This document shows positions 1 through 9,132 of a DNA stretch of 32,016 bases, piece after piece. The position numbers and the translations under genes were made by a program. Location of the stretch: positions 1-32,016 of the forward strand of contig JAUHYL010000047.1 of the NCBI GenBank assembly GCA_030426545.1, given 5' to 3'. The notes beneath the pieces were generated by a model. That model had not been told where the DNA came from. It ran no database searches and saw nothing but the letters and a program-made list of their open reading frames with translations. Source of the DNA: Gammaproteobacteria bacterium. Its GTDB lineage: Bacteria; Pseudomonadota; Gammaproteobacteria; Pseudomonadales; Halieaceae. How positions within the stretch are numbered: the stretch's first letter is position 1; every line of letters begins with the position of its first letter.

Positions 1-640
1 CACGGGCGCGAATACCCTTTTCCACCGGTTTGTACAGGGAGTCCTCCGGCAGCTGAATCGCTTCTTCGGCGTGATCACCAAACGCCGATCGAATGCCGCC
101 GGGTTGTACGGTGATCACATCGATGCCCAGTGGTTGCAACTCCATGCGCAGGGCATCTGAGAGTGAGTGCAAGGCCGCCTTGCTGGAGCAGTAGGCGCCG
201 GCGAACGGGGTGGTGAAGGTACCGACTATACTGCCGACATTGACCACCGATGCCCTGCCAGAACGCGCTACTGCTGCGCGCAACAGGTCCATCGCCGCGC
301 GCGTCATCGCCACAGGTGCAATGACGTTGGTTTCATACTGCCTGCGCAGATCGTCGCGCGTGAGGTCAACGACAGCACCGACCTGCGAGAAGCCCGCATT
401 GTTCACCAACACGTCGAGCGCGCCCGCTTCGCTGCGCACACGGTCAAGGGCGTCGCCAATACTCTGCTCGTCATTGACATCCAGTGGTAGCGTGGCAATG
501 CCGCTATCTGCCAGCGGCTGCAAGGATTCAGGGCGGCGTGCCGTGGCGAAGACACGGTGACCCCGCCCGTGAAGTTCTCTGCACAACGCCGCGCCGATAC
601 CGCTGGAGCAACCGGTTATCAGAATCGTTTTTGCGCTCAA
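1..640 (-). CDS. SDR family NAD(P)-dependent oxidoreductase, partial (C-terminus beyond left edge)
   Basis: About 213 codons are visible; the end of the gene lies outside the window. The N-terminus begins SAKTILITGCSSGIG, the Rossmann TGxxxGIG cofactor motif of classical short-chain dehydrogenases. Further on come the NNAG structural motif, a GSIVGTF segment carrying the catalytic Ser, YCSSK as the YxxxK catalytic pair, and a PGG loop after strand 6. The family performs NAD(P)-linked oxidation or reduction of alcohols and ketones; the substrate cannot be told. No ATG precedes the glycine motif and a TGA lies in frame just upstream, so the start is taken as TTG at 640. It lies 23 nt after the upstream lipoprotein gene on the same strand, so the two may be co-transcribed. 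Confidence 0.85.
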   Translation of the reverse strand, partial: MSAKTILITGCSSGIGAALCRELHGRGHRVFATARRPESLQPLADSGIATLPLDVNDEQSIGDALDRVRSEAGALDVLVNNAGFSQVGAVVDLTRDDLRRQYETNVIAPVAMTRAAMDLLRAAVARSGRASVVNVGSIVGTFTTPFAGAYCSSKAALHSLSDALRMELQPLGIDVITVQPGGIRSAFGDHAEEAIQLPEDSLYKPVEKGIRAR

Positions 641-663
641 GACAGTGCGACCCGTGCAGTCAG

Positions 664-1278
664 CTATTCAGCCGCAGGGACAGGAGGAAATTCGGCGAAG
701 ATGGCCTGCACAGCTGCACGGCGATTCTCCGCGGCCTTCTCCGGCTTGAGGTCGTCGCGAATGCGCGATTCGAATACCGAGCGCCATACCGACTGCAGCT
801 TCACCGGGTCTATCATGTCGACAATAAACGTTCCCTGCGTGTAATAACGCACCGACACATCGGACACACCGACGCCAACCCCCGTGCCGTAGCGCGGGCC
901 ACAACGCCAGCAATTGTAGGCGCTCACGCTGTTGTAGCTGCGCACGTCGGCGCGCTCCTGGGTCACCAGGTGCCAGGACAGCAGCATATCTGCCTGCGCG
1001 GAGTCATCGACCACCTGGAAACCCTTGCGCTGCAGTTCCTCCTTGATGGACTTGTTGATTCGCGAGATCTGAATATCGGAAACGACCACGCTGGCCGTGG
1101 CGGTACGATCAAAGGGCTGGATGGCAATCTTCTGCACGCCGGAAAAGTCGTAACTGTCATCGAAATCCGCAACGGCGGTGGGTGTGCTGCTACAGGCTGC
1201 AAGGCACATCAGCAACAATGCGGAAACGAGGACTTTGAACTGGGAGACCGGGTTAAACAGGCGGCGAGAGAGATTCAT
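664..1278 (-). CDS. DUF4136 domain-containing lipoprotein
   Basis: A 204-residue predicted outer-membrane lipoprotein. The start at 1278 gives a basic N-region (NLSRR), a hydrophobic stretch and a clear lipobox LAAC followed by SSTPT. An AGGAGT Shine-Dalgarno precedes this ATG; a longer open frame reaches 1389 but lacks signal-peptide features. The mature part opens with a DFDDSYDFSGVQKIAI-type segment and has the DTQ/TWHL-like strand pattern of DUF4136, including the SWHLVTQERADV region and a glycine-rich GTGVGVGVSDVSVRY repeat before the IVDMIDP strand. Members are abundant envelope lipoproteins of unknown function in Proteobacteria. The SDR gene follows closely on the same strand. Confidence 0.85.
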   Translation of the reverse strand: MNLSRRLFNPVSQFKVLVSALLLMCLAACSSTPTAVADFDDSYDFSGVQKIAIQPFDRTATASVVVSDIQISRINKSIKEELQRKGFQVVDDSAQADMLLSWHLVTQERADVRSYNSVSAYNCWRCGPRYGTGVGVGVSDVSVRYYTQGTFIVDMIDPVKLQSVWRSVFESRIRDDLKPEKAAENRRAAVQAIFAEFPPVPAAE

Positions 1279-1517
1279 GCAGTACTCCTGGGGAATTGGG
1301 GTTGGGTCTGGGTAGCCATCGACAAGCCTGCACACTCTAAACGACGACGACCCGGAACAGCAACCTAATTGCATCGCGGCGCACGCCATCCAAACTCGCT
1401 ATCGCGCAGTGGCAGACGGCCGGGGTGCTGCCGGCCTGAAACCGCATGCAGTCACCCTGTTCAGGCACTTCATGAACACCTCAAACTGCCGTCGCCCGCG
1501 ATCGTCTCAACAGCCCG

Positions 1518-1967
1518 CTAGACACGGGCAAAGCGTCGTTCGCGGCCGGTGCGGCGTTCGCCGATTTCAGTCTGCGTCAGCAAGTGATTCCGGGCACCGC
1601 CAAGCGCGCGACGGTCACCGTCCAAACGGCGCCGGTCCCGGTATTTGAGGTAGCGGCATGAACAACTGGCCGCGTCACAGGCGTCGAGTGGCAATGGCGG
1701 GATATTGTCATCCGCCACGAGATAGCGAACATTGGCAAGAGACTGTACCGGGCCACAGGCATCGCTACCCGGCTCAATTGACGTTGAACGGAAGGGATAG
1801 ACAACAGCGGGCGATTGCGCGGGTGGCGCCGCAGACAGCCCCGGACCGCGCGCAGGCTTGTAAGGCGTCACGACCGCGGACTTGTGGTATTGCGAAAGCG
1901 CAAAATGCACCACCGCCACCACCGCCAGCGCTACCAGAACGGACAAAATCAGAATCGAGGCACTCAT
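1518..1967 (-). CDS. Small membrane-anchored protein with C-terminal CxxxxCxC and DRR motifs, function unknown
   Basis: A 149-residue protein with one N-terminal transmembrane segment (about residues 4-26), a proline-rich linker, and a conserved-looking soluble tail. The tail has CGPVQSLANVRYLVADDN, then CDAASCSCRYLKYRDRR followed by a second DRR. The clustered cysteines (C-x4-C-x-C) followed by aromatic and arginine-rich motifs look like a small metal-binding or disulfide module. I recall similar unnamed proteins in gammaproteobacteria but no function. The start is supported by an AGGAG ribosome-binding site about 6 nt upstream. It is apparently monocistronic; a 6-bp GC-rich hairpin lies about 80 nt beyond the stop, without a T-tract. 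Confidence 0.75.
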   Translation of the reverse strand: MSASILILSVLVALAVVAVVHFALSQYHKSAVVTPYKPARGPGLSAAPPAQSPAVVYPFRSTSIEPGSDACGPVQSLANVRYLVADDNIPPLPLDACDAASCSCRYLKYRDRRRLDGDRRALGGARNHLLTQTEIGERRTGRERRFARV

Positions 1968-2099
1968 CAGCTACTCCTGAACCCGCAAGTCATGCGATGA
2001 AACGGCTTCGTTTCAACAACTTACAACTATAGAGCAGGATTGTAACAGCGCAAGCAAGGCTACCCAGTTGGGACAGCCTCACCCCGCCAGTAGTGCTGA

Positions 2100-2873
2100 T
2101 CAGGTCTCGACAAATGCCCGCTCAATCACGTAGTGCCCGGCTTCCCCGTGTCGCGCCTCGGCAAAACCGCGACTATCCAGCAGCGCGCTGATGTCCTTCA
2201 ACATGGTCGGACTGCCGCAGATCATGAAACGATCGACCTCGGGGTCAATGGGCGCCAGCCCGACATCCGCCGGCAGCCTGCCGATACGCAGCAGGTCAGT
2301 GAGGCGGCCGTTGTGACGGAACTTCTCCCGGGTCACAGTTGGGTAATAAATAAGCTTTTCCCGCACGGCTTCTCCCAGGTACTCATCTTGCGGCAACGCC
2401 TCGGTGATAAACGTCTGGTAGGCAAGTTCATCGATGTAGCGGCAGCCGTGCGTCAGGATCACACGCTCGTACTGCTCGTAAATATCAGGGTCGCGAATTA
2501 CGCTCAGAAAAGGCGCCAGCCCGGTACCTGTGGCGATGAGGTACAGGTTTTTGCCGGGCAGCAGATTGTCCTGAATCAGCGTGCCGGTGGCCTTGCTGTT
2601 GACCAGTACCTTGTCGCCTACACTCAGGTTCTGCAGCTTCGACGTTAACGGGCCATCCGGTACCTTGATACTGAAAAATTCCAGCTCGTCAGCGTAATTG
2701 GCGCTCGCCATGCTGTAGGCACGCAGCAACGGCCTGCCCTCGGTCTCCAACCCGATCATGGTGAAATGCCCGTTCTTGAATCGAAAACCGGGGTGTCGCG
2801 TGGTCTTGAAACTGAACAGACGGTCAGTCCAGTGATGAACTTCCGTCACCTCTTCGCGCAGTAATTCCGCCAT
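2100..2873 (-). CDS. fpr: Ferredoxin--NADP reductase
   Basis: A 257-residue flavoenzyme that moves electrons between NADPH and ferredoxin or flavodoxin in the cytoplasm, typically for oxidative-stress repair and Fe-S or sulfite metabolism. The RAYSMAS motif (about 51-57) binds FAD, and GTGLAPF (about 116-122) marks the NADP domain. CGSPTM lies near the C-terminus, and the C-terminal VIERAFVET resembles the bacterial class I Fpr tail. Length matches the 255-260 residue family. An AAGGAG ribosome-binding site precedes the ATG at 2873. It faces a LysR gene, an arrangement known from Pseudomonas fprA-finR, so regulation by that neighbour is likely. Confidence 0.95.
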   Translation of the reverse strand: MAELLREEVTEVHHWTDRLFSFKTTRHPGFRFKNGHFTMIGLETEGRPLLRAYSMASANYADELEFFSIKVPDGPLTSKLQNLSVGDKVLVNSKATGTLIQDNLLPGKNLYLIATGTGLAPFLSVIRDPDIYEQYERVILTHGCRYIDELAYQTFITEALPQDEYLGEAVREKLIYYPTVTREKFRHNGRLTDLLRIGRLPADVGLAPIDPEVDRFMICGSPTMLKDISALLDSRGFAEARHGEAGHYVIERAFVET

Positions 2874-2938
2874 GCTGTTTGCTCCTTGATCGCTCGATTG
2901 GGAACAGACTACTGACTGGCTTAATATGAGTAAAACAG

Positions 2939-2975
2939 ATATATTCTATATTCATAATCGATTTTATAGATATAT
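2939..2975. promoter_or_regulatory. AT-rich inverted repeat between fpr and the LysR gene, candidate regulator binding site
   Basis: The arms are ATATAT-T-CTATA (2939-2950) and TATAGATATAT (2965-2975), reverse complements apart from one extra T. They flank a shorter 8-bp palindrome AATCGATT (2956-2963). The block is strikingly AT-rich against the surrounding GC-rich DNA and lies in the divergent intergenic space. LysR regulators commonly bind such dyads next to their own gene. The right arm runs into the likely LysR start codon. Assignment as the operator is inference. Confidence 0.45.
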
Positions 2976-3855
2976 GCGCTATAGCCTGCGACAACTTGAA
3001 GTCTTCCTGGCCACAGCCCGCTTTGAGAATATCAGCCGTGCGGCCGGCGCCCTGGCAATGTCGCAATCGGCGGCCAGTGCGTCGCTGAAGGAACTGGAAA
3101 GCCAGTTTGACGTGCGCCTGTTTGATCGCGTTGGCAAGCGCCTGCAACTGAGCGAGTTGGGGCATCAACTGCGGCCGCAGGCGGAGGCGCTGCTCGATCA
3201 GGCACTGGCATTTGAACAGGCGCTCTGTGGAAAGGGCGTTGAGGGCAGGCTGCATGTCGGCGCGACGCTCACTATTGGCAACTACGTGGCCGTTGAAATG
3301 ATTGCTGCGTTTCGCAGCCAGTACCCGCAGGCCGACATCGCGCTGCAGGTCGCCAATACCCAGACGATTGCCGCCCGTGTCGCCAGTTTCGAGTTGGATA
3401 TGGGCCTCATTGAAGGCGAGCTACAGCACGCTGATCTCGATATCACCCACTGGCGCAAAGACGAGCTGGTGGTATTCGCCAGACCCGATCATCCGCTGAC
3501 AAAAGAGCGCGCGATTACTGACACTCAACTACTGGCCGAGAGCTGGATTCTGCGTGAACCCGGTTCAGGCACGCGCCAGACGTTTGACCGCGCCATGCAG
3601 GGCCTCCTGCCCGATCTCACTATCAGCATGGAGTTACAGCACACGGAAGCGATCAAGCGCGCTGTTGAAGCGGGGCTGGGTATCGGCTGCCTCTCGCGTA
3701 TTTGCCTTGAGGACGCCTTCAAGCGCGGATCACTGGCACCGTTACCGGTACCGCAGCGTAATTTCCAGCGCGAATGGTTCCTCATCACACATCGCCAGAA
3801 GTACCACAGCGCCGCGCTGACCGAGTGGATACAGCTGTGCAAGGAAAACCCATGA
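2974..3855 (+). CDS. LysR-family transcriptional regulator, YeiE/CysL/FinR-like
   Basis: A regulator of about 293 residues. The N-terminal winged helix-turn-helix reads RQLEVFLATARFENISRAA then MSQSAASASLKELE, followed by LFDRVGKRLQL. The substrate-binding domain begins around residue 85 with GATLTIGNYV and carries WILREPGSGTRQTFD and EAIKRAVEAGLGIGCLSR, both very like E. coli YeiE. I chose ATG 2974 because it aligns with the usual MRYSLRQLEVF start; an in-frame ATG at 2926 would add 16 unusual residues. Neither has a clear Shine-Dalgarno. The divergent fpr gene is the natural target. Pseudomonas FinR, also LysR and divergent from fprA, is the model for that reading. Confidence 0.88.
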   Translation: MRYSLRQLEVFLATARFENISRAAGALAMSQSAASASLKELESQFDVRLFDRVGKRLQLSELGHQLRPQAEALLDQALAFEQALCGKGVEGRLHVGATLTIGNYVAVEMIAAFRSQYPQADIALQVANTQTIAARVASFELDMGLIEGELQHADLDITHWRKDELVVFARPDHPLTKERAITDTQLLAESWILREPGSGTRQTFDRAMQGLLPDLTISMELQHTEAIKRAVEAGLGIGCLSRICLEDAFKRGSLAPLPVPQRNFQREWFLITHRQKYHSAALTEWIQLCKENP

Positions 3856-3938
3856 GGCGACGCGCCGTGCGGTCTTGCCTTTACCCGTGGCTGCCTTAAA
3901 CTGGCCCATCCAATTTTCCCGGCACGGATGAAAGTCAG

Positions 3939-5044
<1,106 letters not shown>

Positions 5045-5045
<1 letters not shown>

Positions 5046-5884
5046 TGTCTATGGAAAAGATCGGCGAAAACAAAAGCTTCGGCGGTCGCCAGCTGCGCTT
5101 CAGCCATCACTCTGAAGCGCTGCGCTGCGAGATGAACTTCTCGGTCTACCTGCCGCCCGCCGCAGAACAGGGCGAAGTACCCGTGTTGTACTGGCTGTCG
5201 GGCCTGACCTGCACCGACGAAAATTTTGTCCACAAGGCGGGCGCGCAGCGCTACGCGGCCGAGGCCGGTATCGCCATTGTGGCACCTGATACCAGCCCGC
5301 GCGGTGACGATGTTCCCGATGACGACGCCGGTGCCTACGATTTTGGTCTGGGTGCGGGCTTTTACGTCAACGCCACGCAATCCCCCTACTCCACCCACTA
5401 CCACATGTACGATTACGTGGTAGAGGAACTGCCGCAATTGGTAGCCGCTGGCCTCCCACTGGACAAAGGGCGCGCTGGCATCTTCGGGCACTCCATGGGC
5501 GGGCACGGTGCGCTGAGCATCGCGCTGAAAAACCCCGGGCGCTACCGCTGTGCATCGGCCTTCGCACCCATCAGTTCTCCGCTCAACTGTCCCTGGGGCG
5601 AAAAAGCGCTGAGCCTCTACCTGGGTGACAATCGCGACGCCTGGCAGGCGTACGACAGCGCGGCATTAATGCGCGCCGCAACCACACAATTGCCCATGCT
5701 GGTTGATCAGGGCGATGCAGACGATTTTCTGCAGGAACAACTGAAGCCGGAGTTACTGCAGGCGGCTGCTGACAGCTCGGACTATCCTCTCACGCTGCGC
5801 ATGCAGCAGGGCTACGATCACAGTTACTTTTTTATCGCCACCTTCATCGGCGAACACATCGCGTTTCACTGCGAGCACCTGTAG
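5045..5884 (+). CDS. fghA: S-formylglutathione hydrolase
   Basis: A 279-residue alpha/beta-hydrolase (esterase D family) that hydrolyses S-formylglutathione to formate and glutathione, the second step after FrmA. The nucleophile elbow is GHSMGGHG with S150; the acid is in DQGDADDF (about 224-227) and the base is H259 in GYDHSYFF. The oxyanion-side motif LSGLTCTDENF is present. The start is taken as the ATG of the TGATG junction with frmA, one base of overlap, giving translational coupling. A TTG three bases earlier and an ATG at 5051 are alternatives. Confidence 0.95.
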
Positions 5885-5923
5885 CGACCCAGCCTGCAGA
5901 GCCCTGGCCGGCGCGACTGAATT

Positions 5924-6391
5924 TCAGGGTTCGAAGACGGCCATAGAACCCACCGTCGCGCGGTTGTTTTTGTCACGACGGGCGAGCAACCAACGTCCGT
6001 CCCGGCACACCCATTCATCGCGGTACTCACCCAGCGTGCGAAACGACAGGTCACTGTCGTCGCGCCTGGACAAATGCGTATCGCATACATAGCAGCGACT
6101 GCGGGCGACCGGTTCAGCGCGCGGTGCGGTTCCCTCCTCTTCTCCCGCCGGCTGATAGTCAACGACAACGTTGCCAATCAGGTGCTGCGTCGCCCCACAG
6201 TTGTCCAGAAATGAACGAATGTAGGCCACCACATGCGCCGCGCCAGACACTTCACCCGCGCCAAAATCAGCAGTGATCTCCTCGGCCAGTAGCCCCGTGA
6301 GCCCGGGCCAGTCGCGCCCGTCCATGGCGCTCGCAATGGCCATGATGTTGCGGCTGATTTCTCGCTCCGCCAGGAGCACCTTTAGATTCAC
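5924..6391 (-). CDS. SnoaL/NTF2-like domain protein (nuclear transport factor 2 family)
   Basis: A 155-residue cone-fold protein. The N-terminal helix pattern (LLAEREISRNIMAIASAMD) followed by DWPGLTGLLAEEITADFG is typical of SnoaL-like polyketide-cyclase/dehydratase-related proteins. The C-terminal strands end in DEWVCRDGRWLLARR, the usual last-strand motif. Enzymes of this fold include isomerases, dehydratases and hydrolases, and many act in steroid or aromatic catabolism; no specific substrate can be assigned. GTG at 6391 is preferred because a GGGAGA ribosome-binding site precedes it; the open frame runs far upstream without domain content. It is convergent with fghA. Confidence 0.8.
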   Translation of the reverse strand: MNLKVLLAEREISRNIMAIASAMDGRDWPGLTGLLAEEITADFGAGEVSGAAHVVAYIRSFLDNCGATQHLIGNVVVDYQPAGEEEGTAPRAEPVARSRCYVCDTHLSRRDDSDLSFRTLGEYRDEWVCRDGRWLLARRDKNNRATVGSMAVFEP

Positions 6392-6670
6392 CTGCGCGTT
6401 CTCCCTGCCTGTCGATCCAGACCTGACTTTACCATCCGTTGCTTGCACTGAGCAGCGCAGATGCCCGCCCCGACGGCGCACCGGCGCACTCCCGGCCGGA
6501 CGGCGCGACCGGGTGCGCCGACTCGCGCGACTCCCATTCGGGCCATGCACCGCCTTTACAACCGGCCCGGCAGTACCTAGGCTCATAAGCTGAGCTGGAT
6601 GACACCAGCCAGCACATTGCCAGTGGTGCAACAGCTGCTTGCCCGCCCCCGAATACCCCCTAGAGGCCGT

Positions 6671-7699
6671 ATGCACATGACAACCAGGCTGAAGCGTCGC
6701 CAGCTTCTCAACCAACTCGCCACCCTGGGGGTACTCGCAGCCCTGCCCGCCACGGTGCTCGCCCAGATCATTACGCGGGAACCACCGCGCAGCCCATTCG
6801 GCTCCAATTCTACCGCCGAGGAAGTTACTGAAGGTCTGGACCTCAGCGCGCTCACCATCGCCATCACCGGTTGCAACTCGGGCCTTGGGCAGGAAACCAT
6901 GCGCGTACTCGCGCTGCGCGGCGCCCATGTCATCGGGATCGCACGCACGCGGGAAAAGGCGGAAGCTGCCTGCGCGCAGGTGGAGGGTCGCGCCACGCCC
7001 GCCTTTCTCGATCTCGCTCAATGGGATTCCATCGTTGCCTGCGCGGACACTATCCGGTCAATGAATAGTCCGCTGGACGGCCTCATCACCAATGCGGGCA
7101 TCATGTCACTGCCCGAACTGGAGTTGGTCAACGGGATCGAAAAGCAGTTTGCGGTCAATCATCTCGGCCACTTCATTCTTATCAATCAATTGATGGAGAC
7201 AGTACTGGCAGCGCCGCAGGGGCGCTTTACGATACTCAGCTCGCTGGCCCACAGGAGCGCTAAAAACGGTATCGAATTCGATAACCTCGACGGCAGTCAG
7301 CACTATGACCCCTGGGATGCCTACGGCGTCTCCAAGCTGGCCAACGCGTTGTGCGCGCGCGAACTCGCTCATCGCATTTCGCACACGGACGCCACCGCCA
7401 ACAGCGTGCATCCCGGCGTGATCCGCACCAACCTGGTGAAGCACCTGCCCGCCTGGCAGCAGTGGGGCGCCAAGTATTTCGGCTGGTTGTTTATGAAGAG
7501 TATTCCCGAGGGAGCAGCCACCCAGACCTATGTCGCTACTCATCCAGATCTGGCAGGCGTTCGCGGCTTCTATTTTGCCGACTGCAATGTAGACGAAGGA
7601 GAAACCCCTTATATGCAGGATGACGCAATGGCGTCGCGGCTGTGGCAGGTATCGGAGGAAATTACCCGAGACTACCTGCCCGCCACGCGCAAGGCATGA
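6671..7699 (+). CDS. Tat-type secreted SDR oxidoreductase, retinol-dehydrogenase-like
   Basis: An SDR of about 342 residues with an N-terminal extension that looks like a Tat signal: TRLKRRQLLNQLATLG, then a hydrophobic run ending around VLAQ. The catalytic domain follows with TGCNSGLG (cofactor loop), NAG in ITNAGIMSLP, NHLGHFILI, LSSLAHRS (catalytic Ser region), YGVSK (YxxxK) and VHPGVIRTNL. This layout matches the WWOX/retinol dehydrogenase-like subgroup of atypical SDRs. ATG 6671 follows an AGAGG four bases away, with a second ATG at 6677 better spaced. A Tat-exported SDR would have to carry its nicotinamide cofactor across folded. The substrate is unknown. Confidence 0.85.
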   Translation: MHMTTRLKRRQLLNQLATLGVLAALPATVLAQIITREPPRSPFGSNSTAEEVTEGLDLSALTIAITGCNSGLGQETMRVLALRGAHVIGIARTREKAEAACAQVEGRATPAFLDLAQWDSIVACADTIRSMNSPLDGLITNAGIMSLPELELVNGIEKQFAVNHLGHFILINQLMETVLAAPQGRFTILSSLAHRSAKNGIEFDNLDGSQHYDPWDAYGVSKLANALCARELAHRISHTDATANSVHPGVIRTNLVKHLPAWQQWGAKYFGWLFMKSIPEGAATQTYVATHPDLAGVRGFYFADCNVDEGETPYMQDDAMASRLWQVSEEITRDYLPATRKA

Positions 7700-7854
7700 A
7701 ACTCGATTTTCTGTACTTATCGGCAGTCGCTGCTGGCGCGGCCCGATATTTCATTGTAGAGTGCCAGCAAACCCTGAACTCCGCGCTTTTGCTCAAAAGC
7801 AACAGGGCCTGGCGCCGGCGTCGACACCGGGGGCTGTCAACAAGCTCGCCCCAG

Positions 7855-7872
7855 CCTGCGGTTAGCCGCAGG
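7855..7872 (+). other. Perfect 7-bp stem-loop upstream of the bactofilin gene
   Basis: CCTGCGG and CCGCAGG are separated by a TTAG loop. It lies in the 210-nt space between the SDR stop and the bactofilin start, about 40 nt before the gene. No T-tract follows, so it is not a standard intrinsic terminator; it may shape the bactofilin leader. The rest of this gap holds nothing I recognise. Confidence 0.4.
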
Positions 7873-7909
7873 TATTCACAGACTAGTGCAAACAAGGATG
7901 GCATTCGCT

Positions 7910-8413
7910 ATGGCCATGTTCGATAGACCCAAAAGCAAACCGGCATCACCGCCGGCTACATCCGGGGAATCCAGTCCCCGCCCCACTGTTCCCAGTTCCC
8001 CAGGCAAATCGAGGAGTGACGCGATGATCGGTCCGAGTATTACAATCAAGGGCGAAGTCATTGGAGAGGAAGACCTGCTCATTCAGGGCAAGGTCGAAGG
8101 CACCATCAACATGAAAAACCAGGAGCTGTCCGTGGGCGAGTCCGGCCAGGTGATTGCCGACATCAGCGCGCGGGTTATCACCGTCGATGGTGAAGTCACC
8201 GGCGACATCGCAGGCTCCGAAAAGGTTGTTGTCTCCAAGTCGGGCAACGTCAAGGGCAATATCGTTGCCCCGCGTGTGACGCTGGAGGATGGCGCCATAT
8301 TCAAGGGCAGCATCGACATGGATCCTGGCGACAGCGTTAGCAGCAAAGCAACGCTAACTGAGCAACAGCCTGCCAATTCGCCGGTGCCGAATCTCGATCT
8401 GAAGAGCGGTTGA
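7910..8413 (+). CDS. Bactofilin family cytoskeletal protein
   Basis: A protein of about 167 residues with a Pro/Ser-rich N-terminal tail and a central beta-helical bactofilin (DUF583) domain. The repeated short strands are visible in order: ITIKGEVIGEEDLLIQGKVEG, LSVGESGQVIADISARVITVDGEVTGDI, VVVSKSGNVKGNIVAPRVTLEDGAIFKGSIDM. The C-terminal tail is disordered-looking. Bactofilins self-assemble into nucleotide-free filaments at the membrane and act in cell shape, polarity or surface-protein placement. The start could be ATG 7898, 7910 or 7916; I chose 7910 as MAMFDRPK, preceded by ACAAGG. The stop codon is inside a strong hairpin shared with the leader of the next gene. Confidence 0.92.
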   Translation: MAMFDRPKSKPASPPATSGESSPRPTVPSSPGKSRSDAMIGPSITIKGEVIGEEDLLIQGKVEGTINMKNQELSVGESGQVIADISARVITVDGEVTGDIAGSEKVVVSKSGNVKGNIVAPRVTLEDGAIFKGSIDMDPGDSVSSKATLTEQQPANSPVPNLDLKSG

Positions 8414-8437
8414 TTCGACCCTCTCCAGGGTTGAATC
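8412..8437 (+). other. 11-bp stem-loop overlapping the bactofilin stop codon
   Basis: GATTCGACCCT (8412-8422) pairs with AGGGTTGAATC (8427-8437) around a CTCC loop, with one G-U pair. It begins within the TGA stop of the bactofilin gene. Only GTT follows, so it lacks a terminator U-tract. It could limit read-through into the downstream gene or stabilise the bactofilin mRNA 3' end; both roles are inference. Confidence 0.5.
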
Positions 8438-8486
8438 GTTCGCAATGACTCTCTCCGGTGCGCGCATTGCCTCCGGAGCTGCGCCC

Positions 8487-9068
8487 GTGCAAAAAAATTC
8501 ACTACAAACATCCCAACTTCTACCCACACTGTTTCGCAACCTCGATGAAGAGCGACGCCTGTCGGTGCTGCACATCGGCCCAACCTCCAGCGATACCATT
8601 AATTTTTTCTCCGGCTTTCGCTGTCGCCTGCAGGTGTTTGACCTGTTCGCTGAATTACCGTTGCCGGATATAGAAGAAACCGAGCGGGGACTGGAGCCAT
8701 ACCTGCAGGAACTGCTGCAGTTTCCCGCGGACACCCGGTTCGATGTGTGCCTGTTCTGGGATTTGTTCGATTACCTGGATGAAAATGCGCTGCCGGCATT
8801 TCTCAGCGCACTGCGGCCCTGCCTCGCCTCTACGACCCTCGCCCACGGCTTCACCGTGCACAATCCGCGCACGCCGGCCAACAATGTGCTCTATGGCATC
8901 AAGGGTATGGACCAGTTCAGTCTGCGATCGCGCCCCACAACCCTGCCGGGCTACGCGCCGCACAATCAGAACAAGCTCAAGCAATTGCTGCACTGCTTCA
9001 GAACAGAGCGCAGCGTGTTACTGCCCGATCGTCGTTTGGAATTACTCCTTCGAGCCAAGCTTGACTGA
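8487..9068 (+). CDS. Hypothetical protein with a degenerate class I methyltransferase-like fold
   Basis: About 193 residues. The segment LSVLHIGPTSSDTINFF followed by RLQVFDLFAELP resembles the first strand, glycine loop and second acidic strand of a Rossmann-like SAM methyltransferase. FDVCLFWDLFDYLDENAL resembles the motif IV strand. The glycine loop is reduced (HIGP), so catalytic activity is uncertain. I prefer GTG 8487, with a GGAG eight bases upstream, over ATG 8445, which lacks a ribosome-binding site. It lies directly downstream of the bactofilin gene and may share its transcript. Confidence 0.7.
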   Translation: MQKNSLQTSQLLPTLFRNLDEERRLSVLHIGPTSSDTINFFSGFRCRLQVFDLFAELPLPDIEETERGLEPYLQELLQFPADTRFDVCLFWDLFDYLDENALPAFLSALRPCLASTTLAHGFTVHNPRTPANNVLYGIKGMDQFSLRSRPTTLPGYAPHNQNKLKQLLHCFRTERSVLLPDRRLELLLRAKLD

Positions 9069-9132
9069 GCAGGAACTTTCTCCCCCGGAGCGCCTCTGAA
9101 AAGATACACCGCGCGGATCTGGAGCGCCTGCT

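Noticed and set aside
484-1368. 294-codon plus-strand open frame opposite the DUF4136 lipoprotein
   Set aside because: The minus strand has a signal peptide, lipobox, ribosome-binding site and family match; the plus frame has none.
1418-1436. GGCCGG-N7-CCGGCC hairpin downstream of the Cys-rich protein gene as an intrinsic terminator
   Set aside because: Only 6 bp and no T-tract on either strand; common by chance in GC-rich DNA.
6471-6520. Imperfect direct repeat GACGGCGC(G)ACCGG upstream of the Tat-type SDR
   Set aside because: Two short GC-rich copies with an indel; not distinguishable from local composition.
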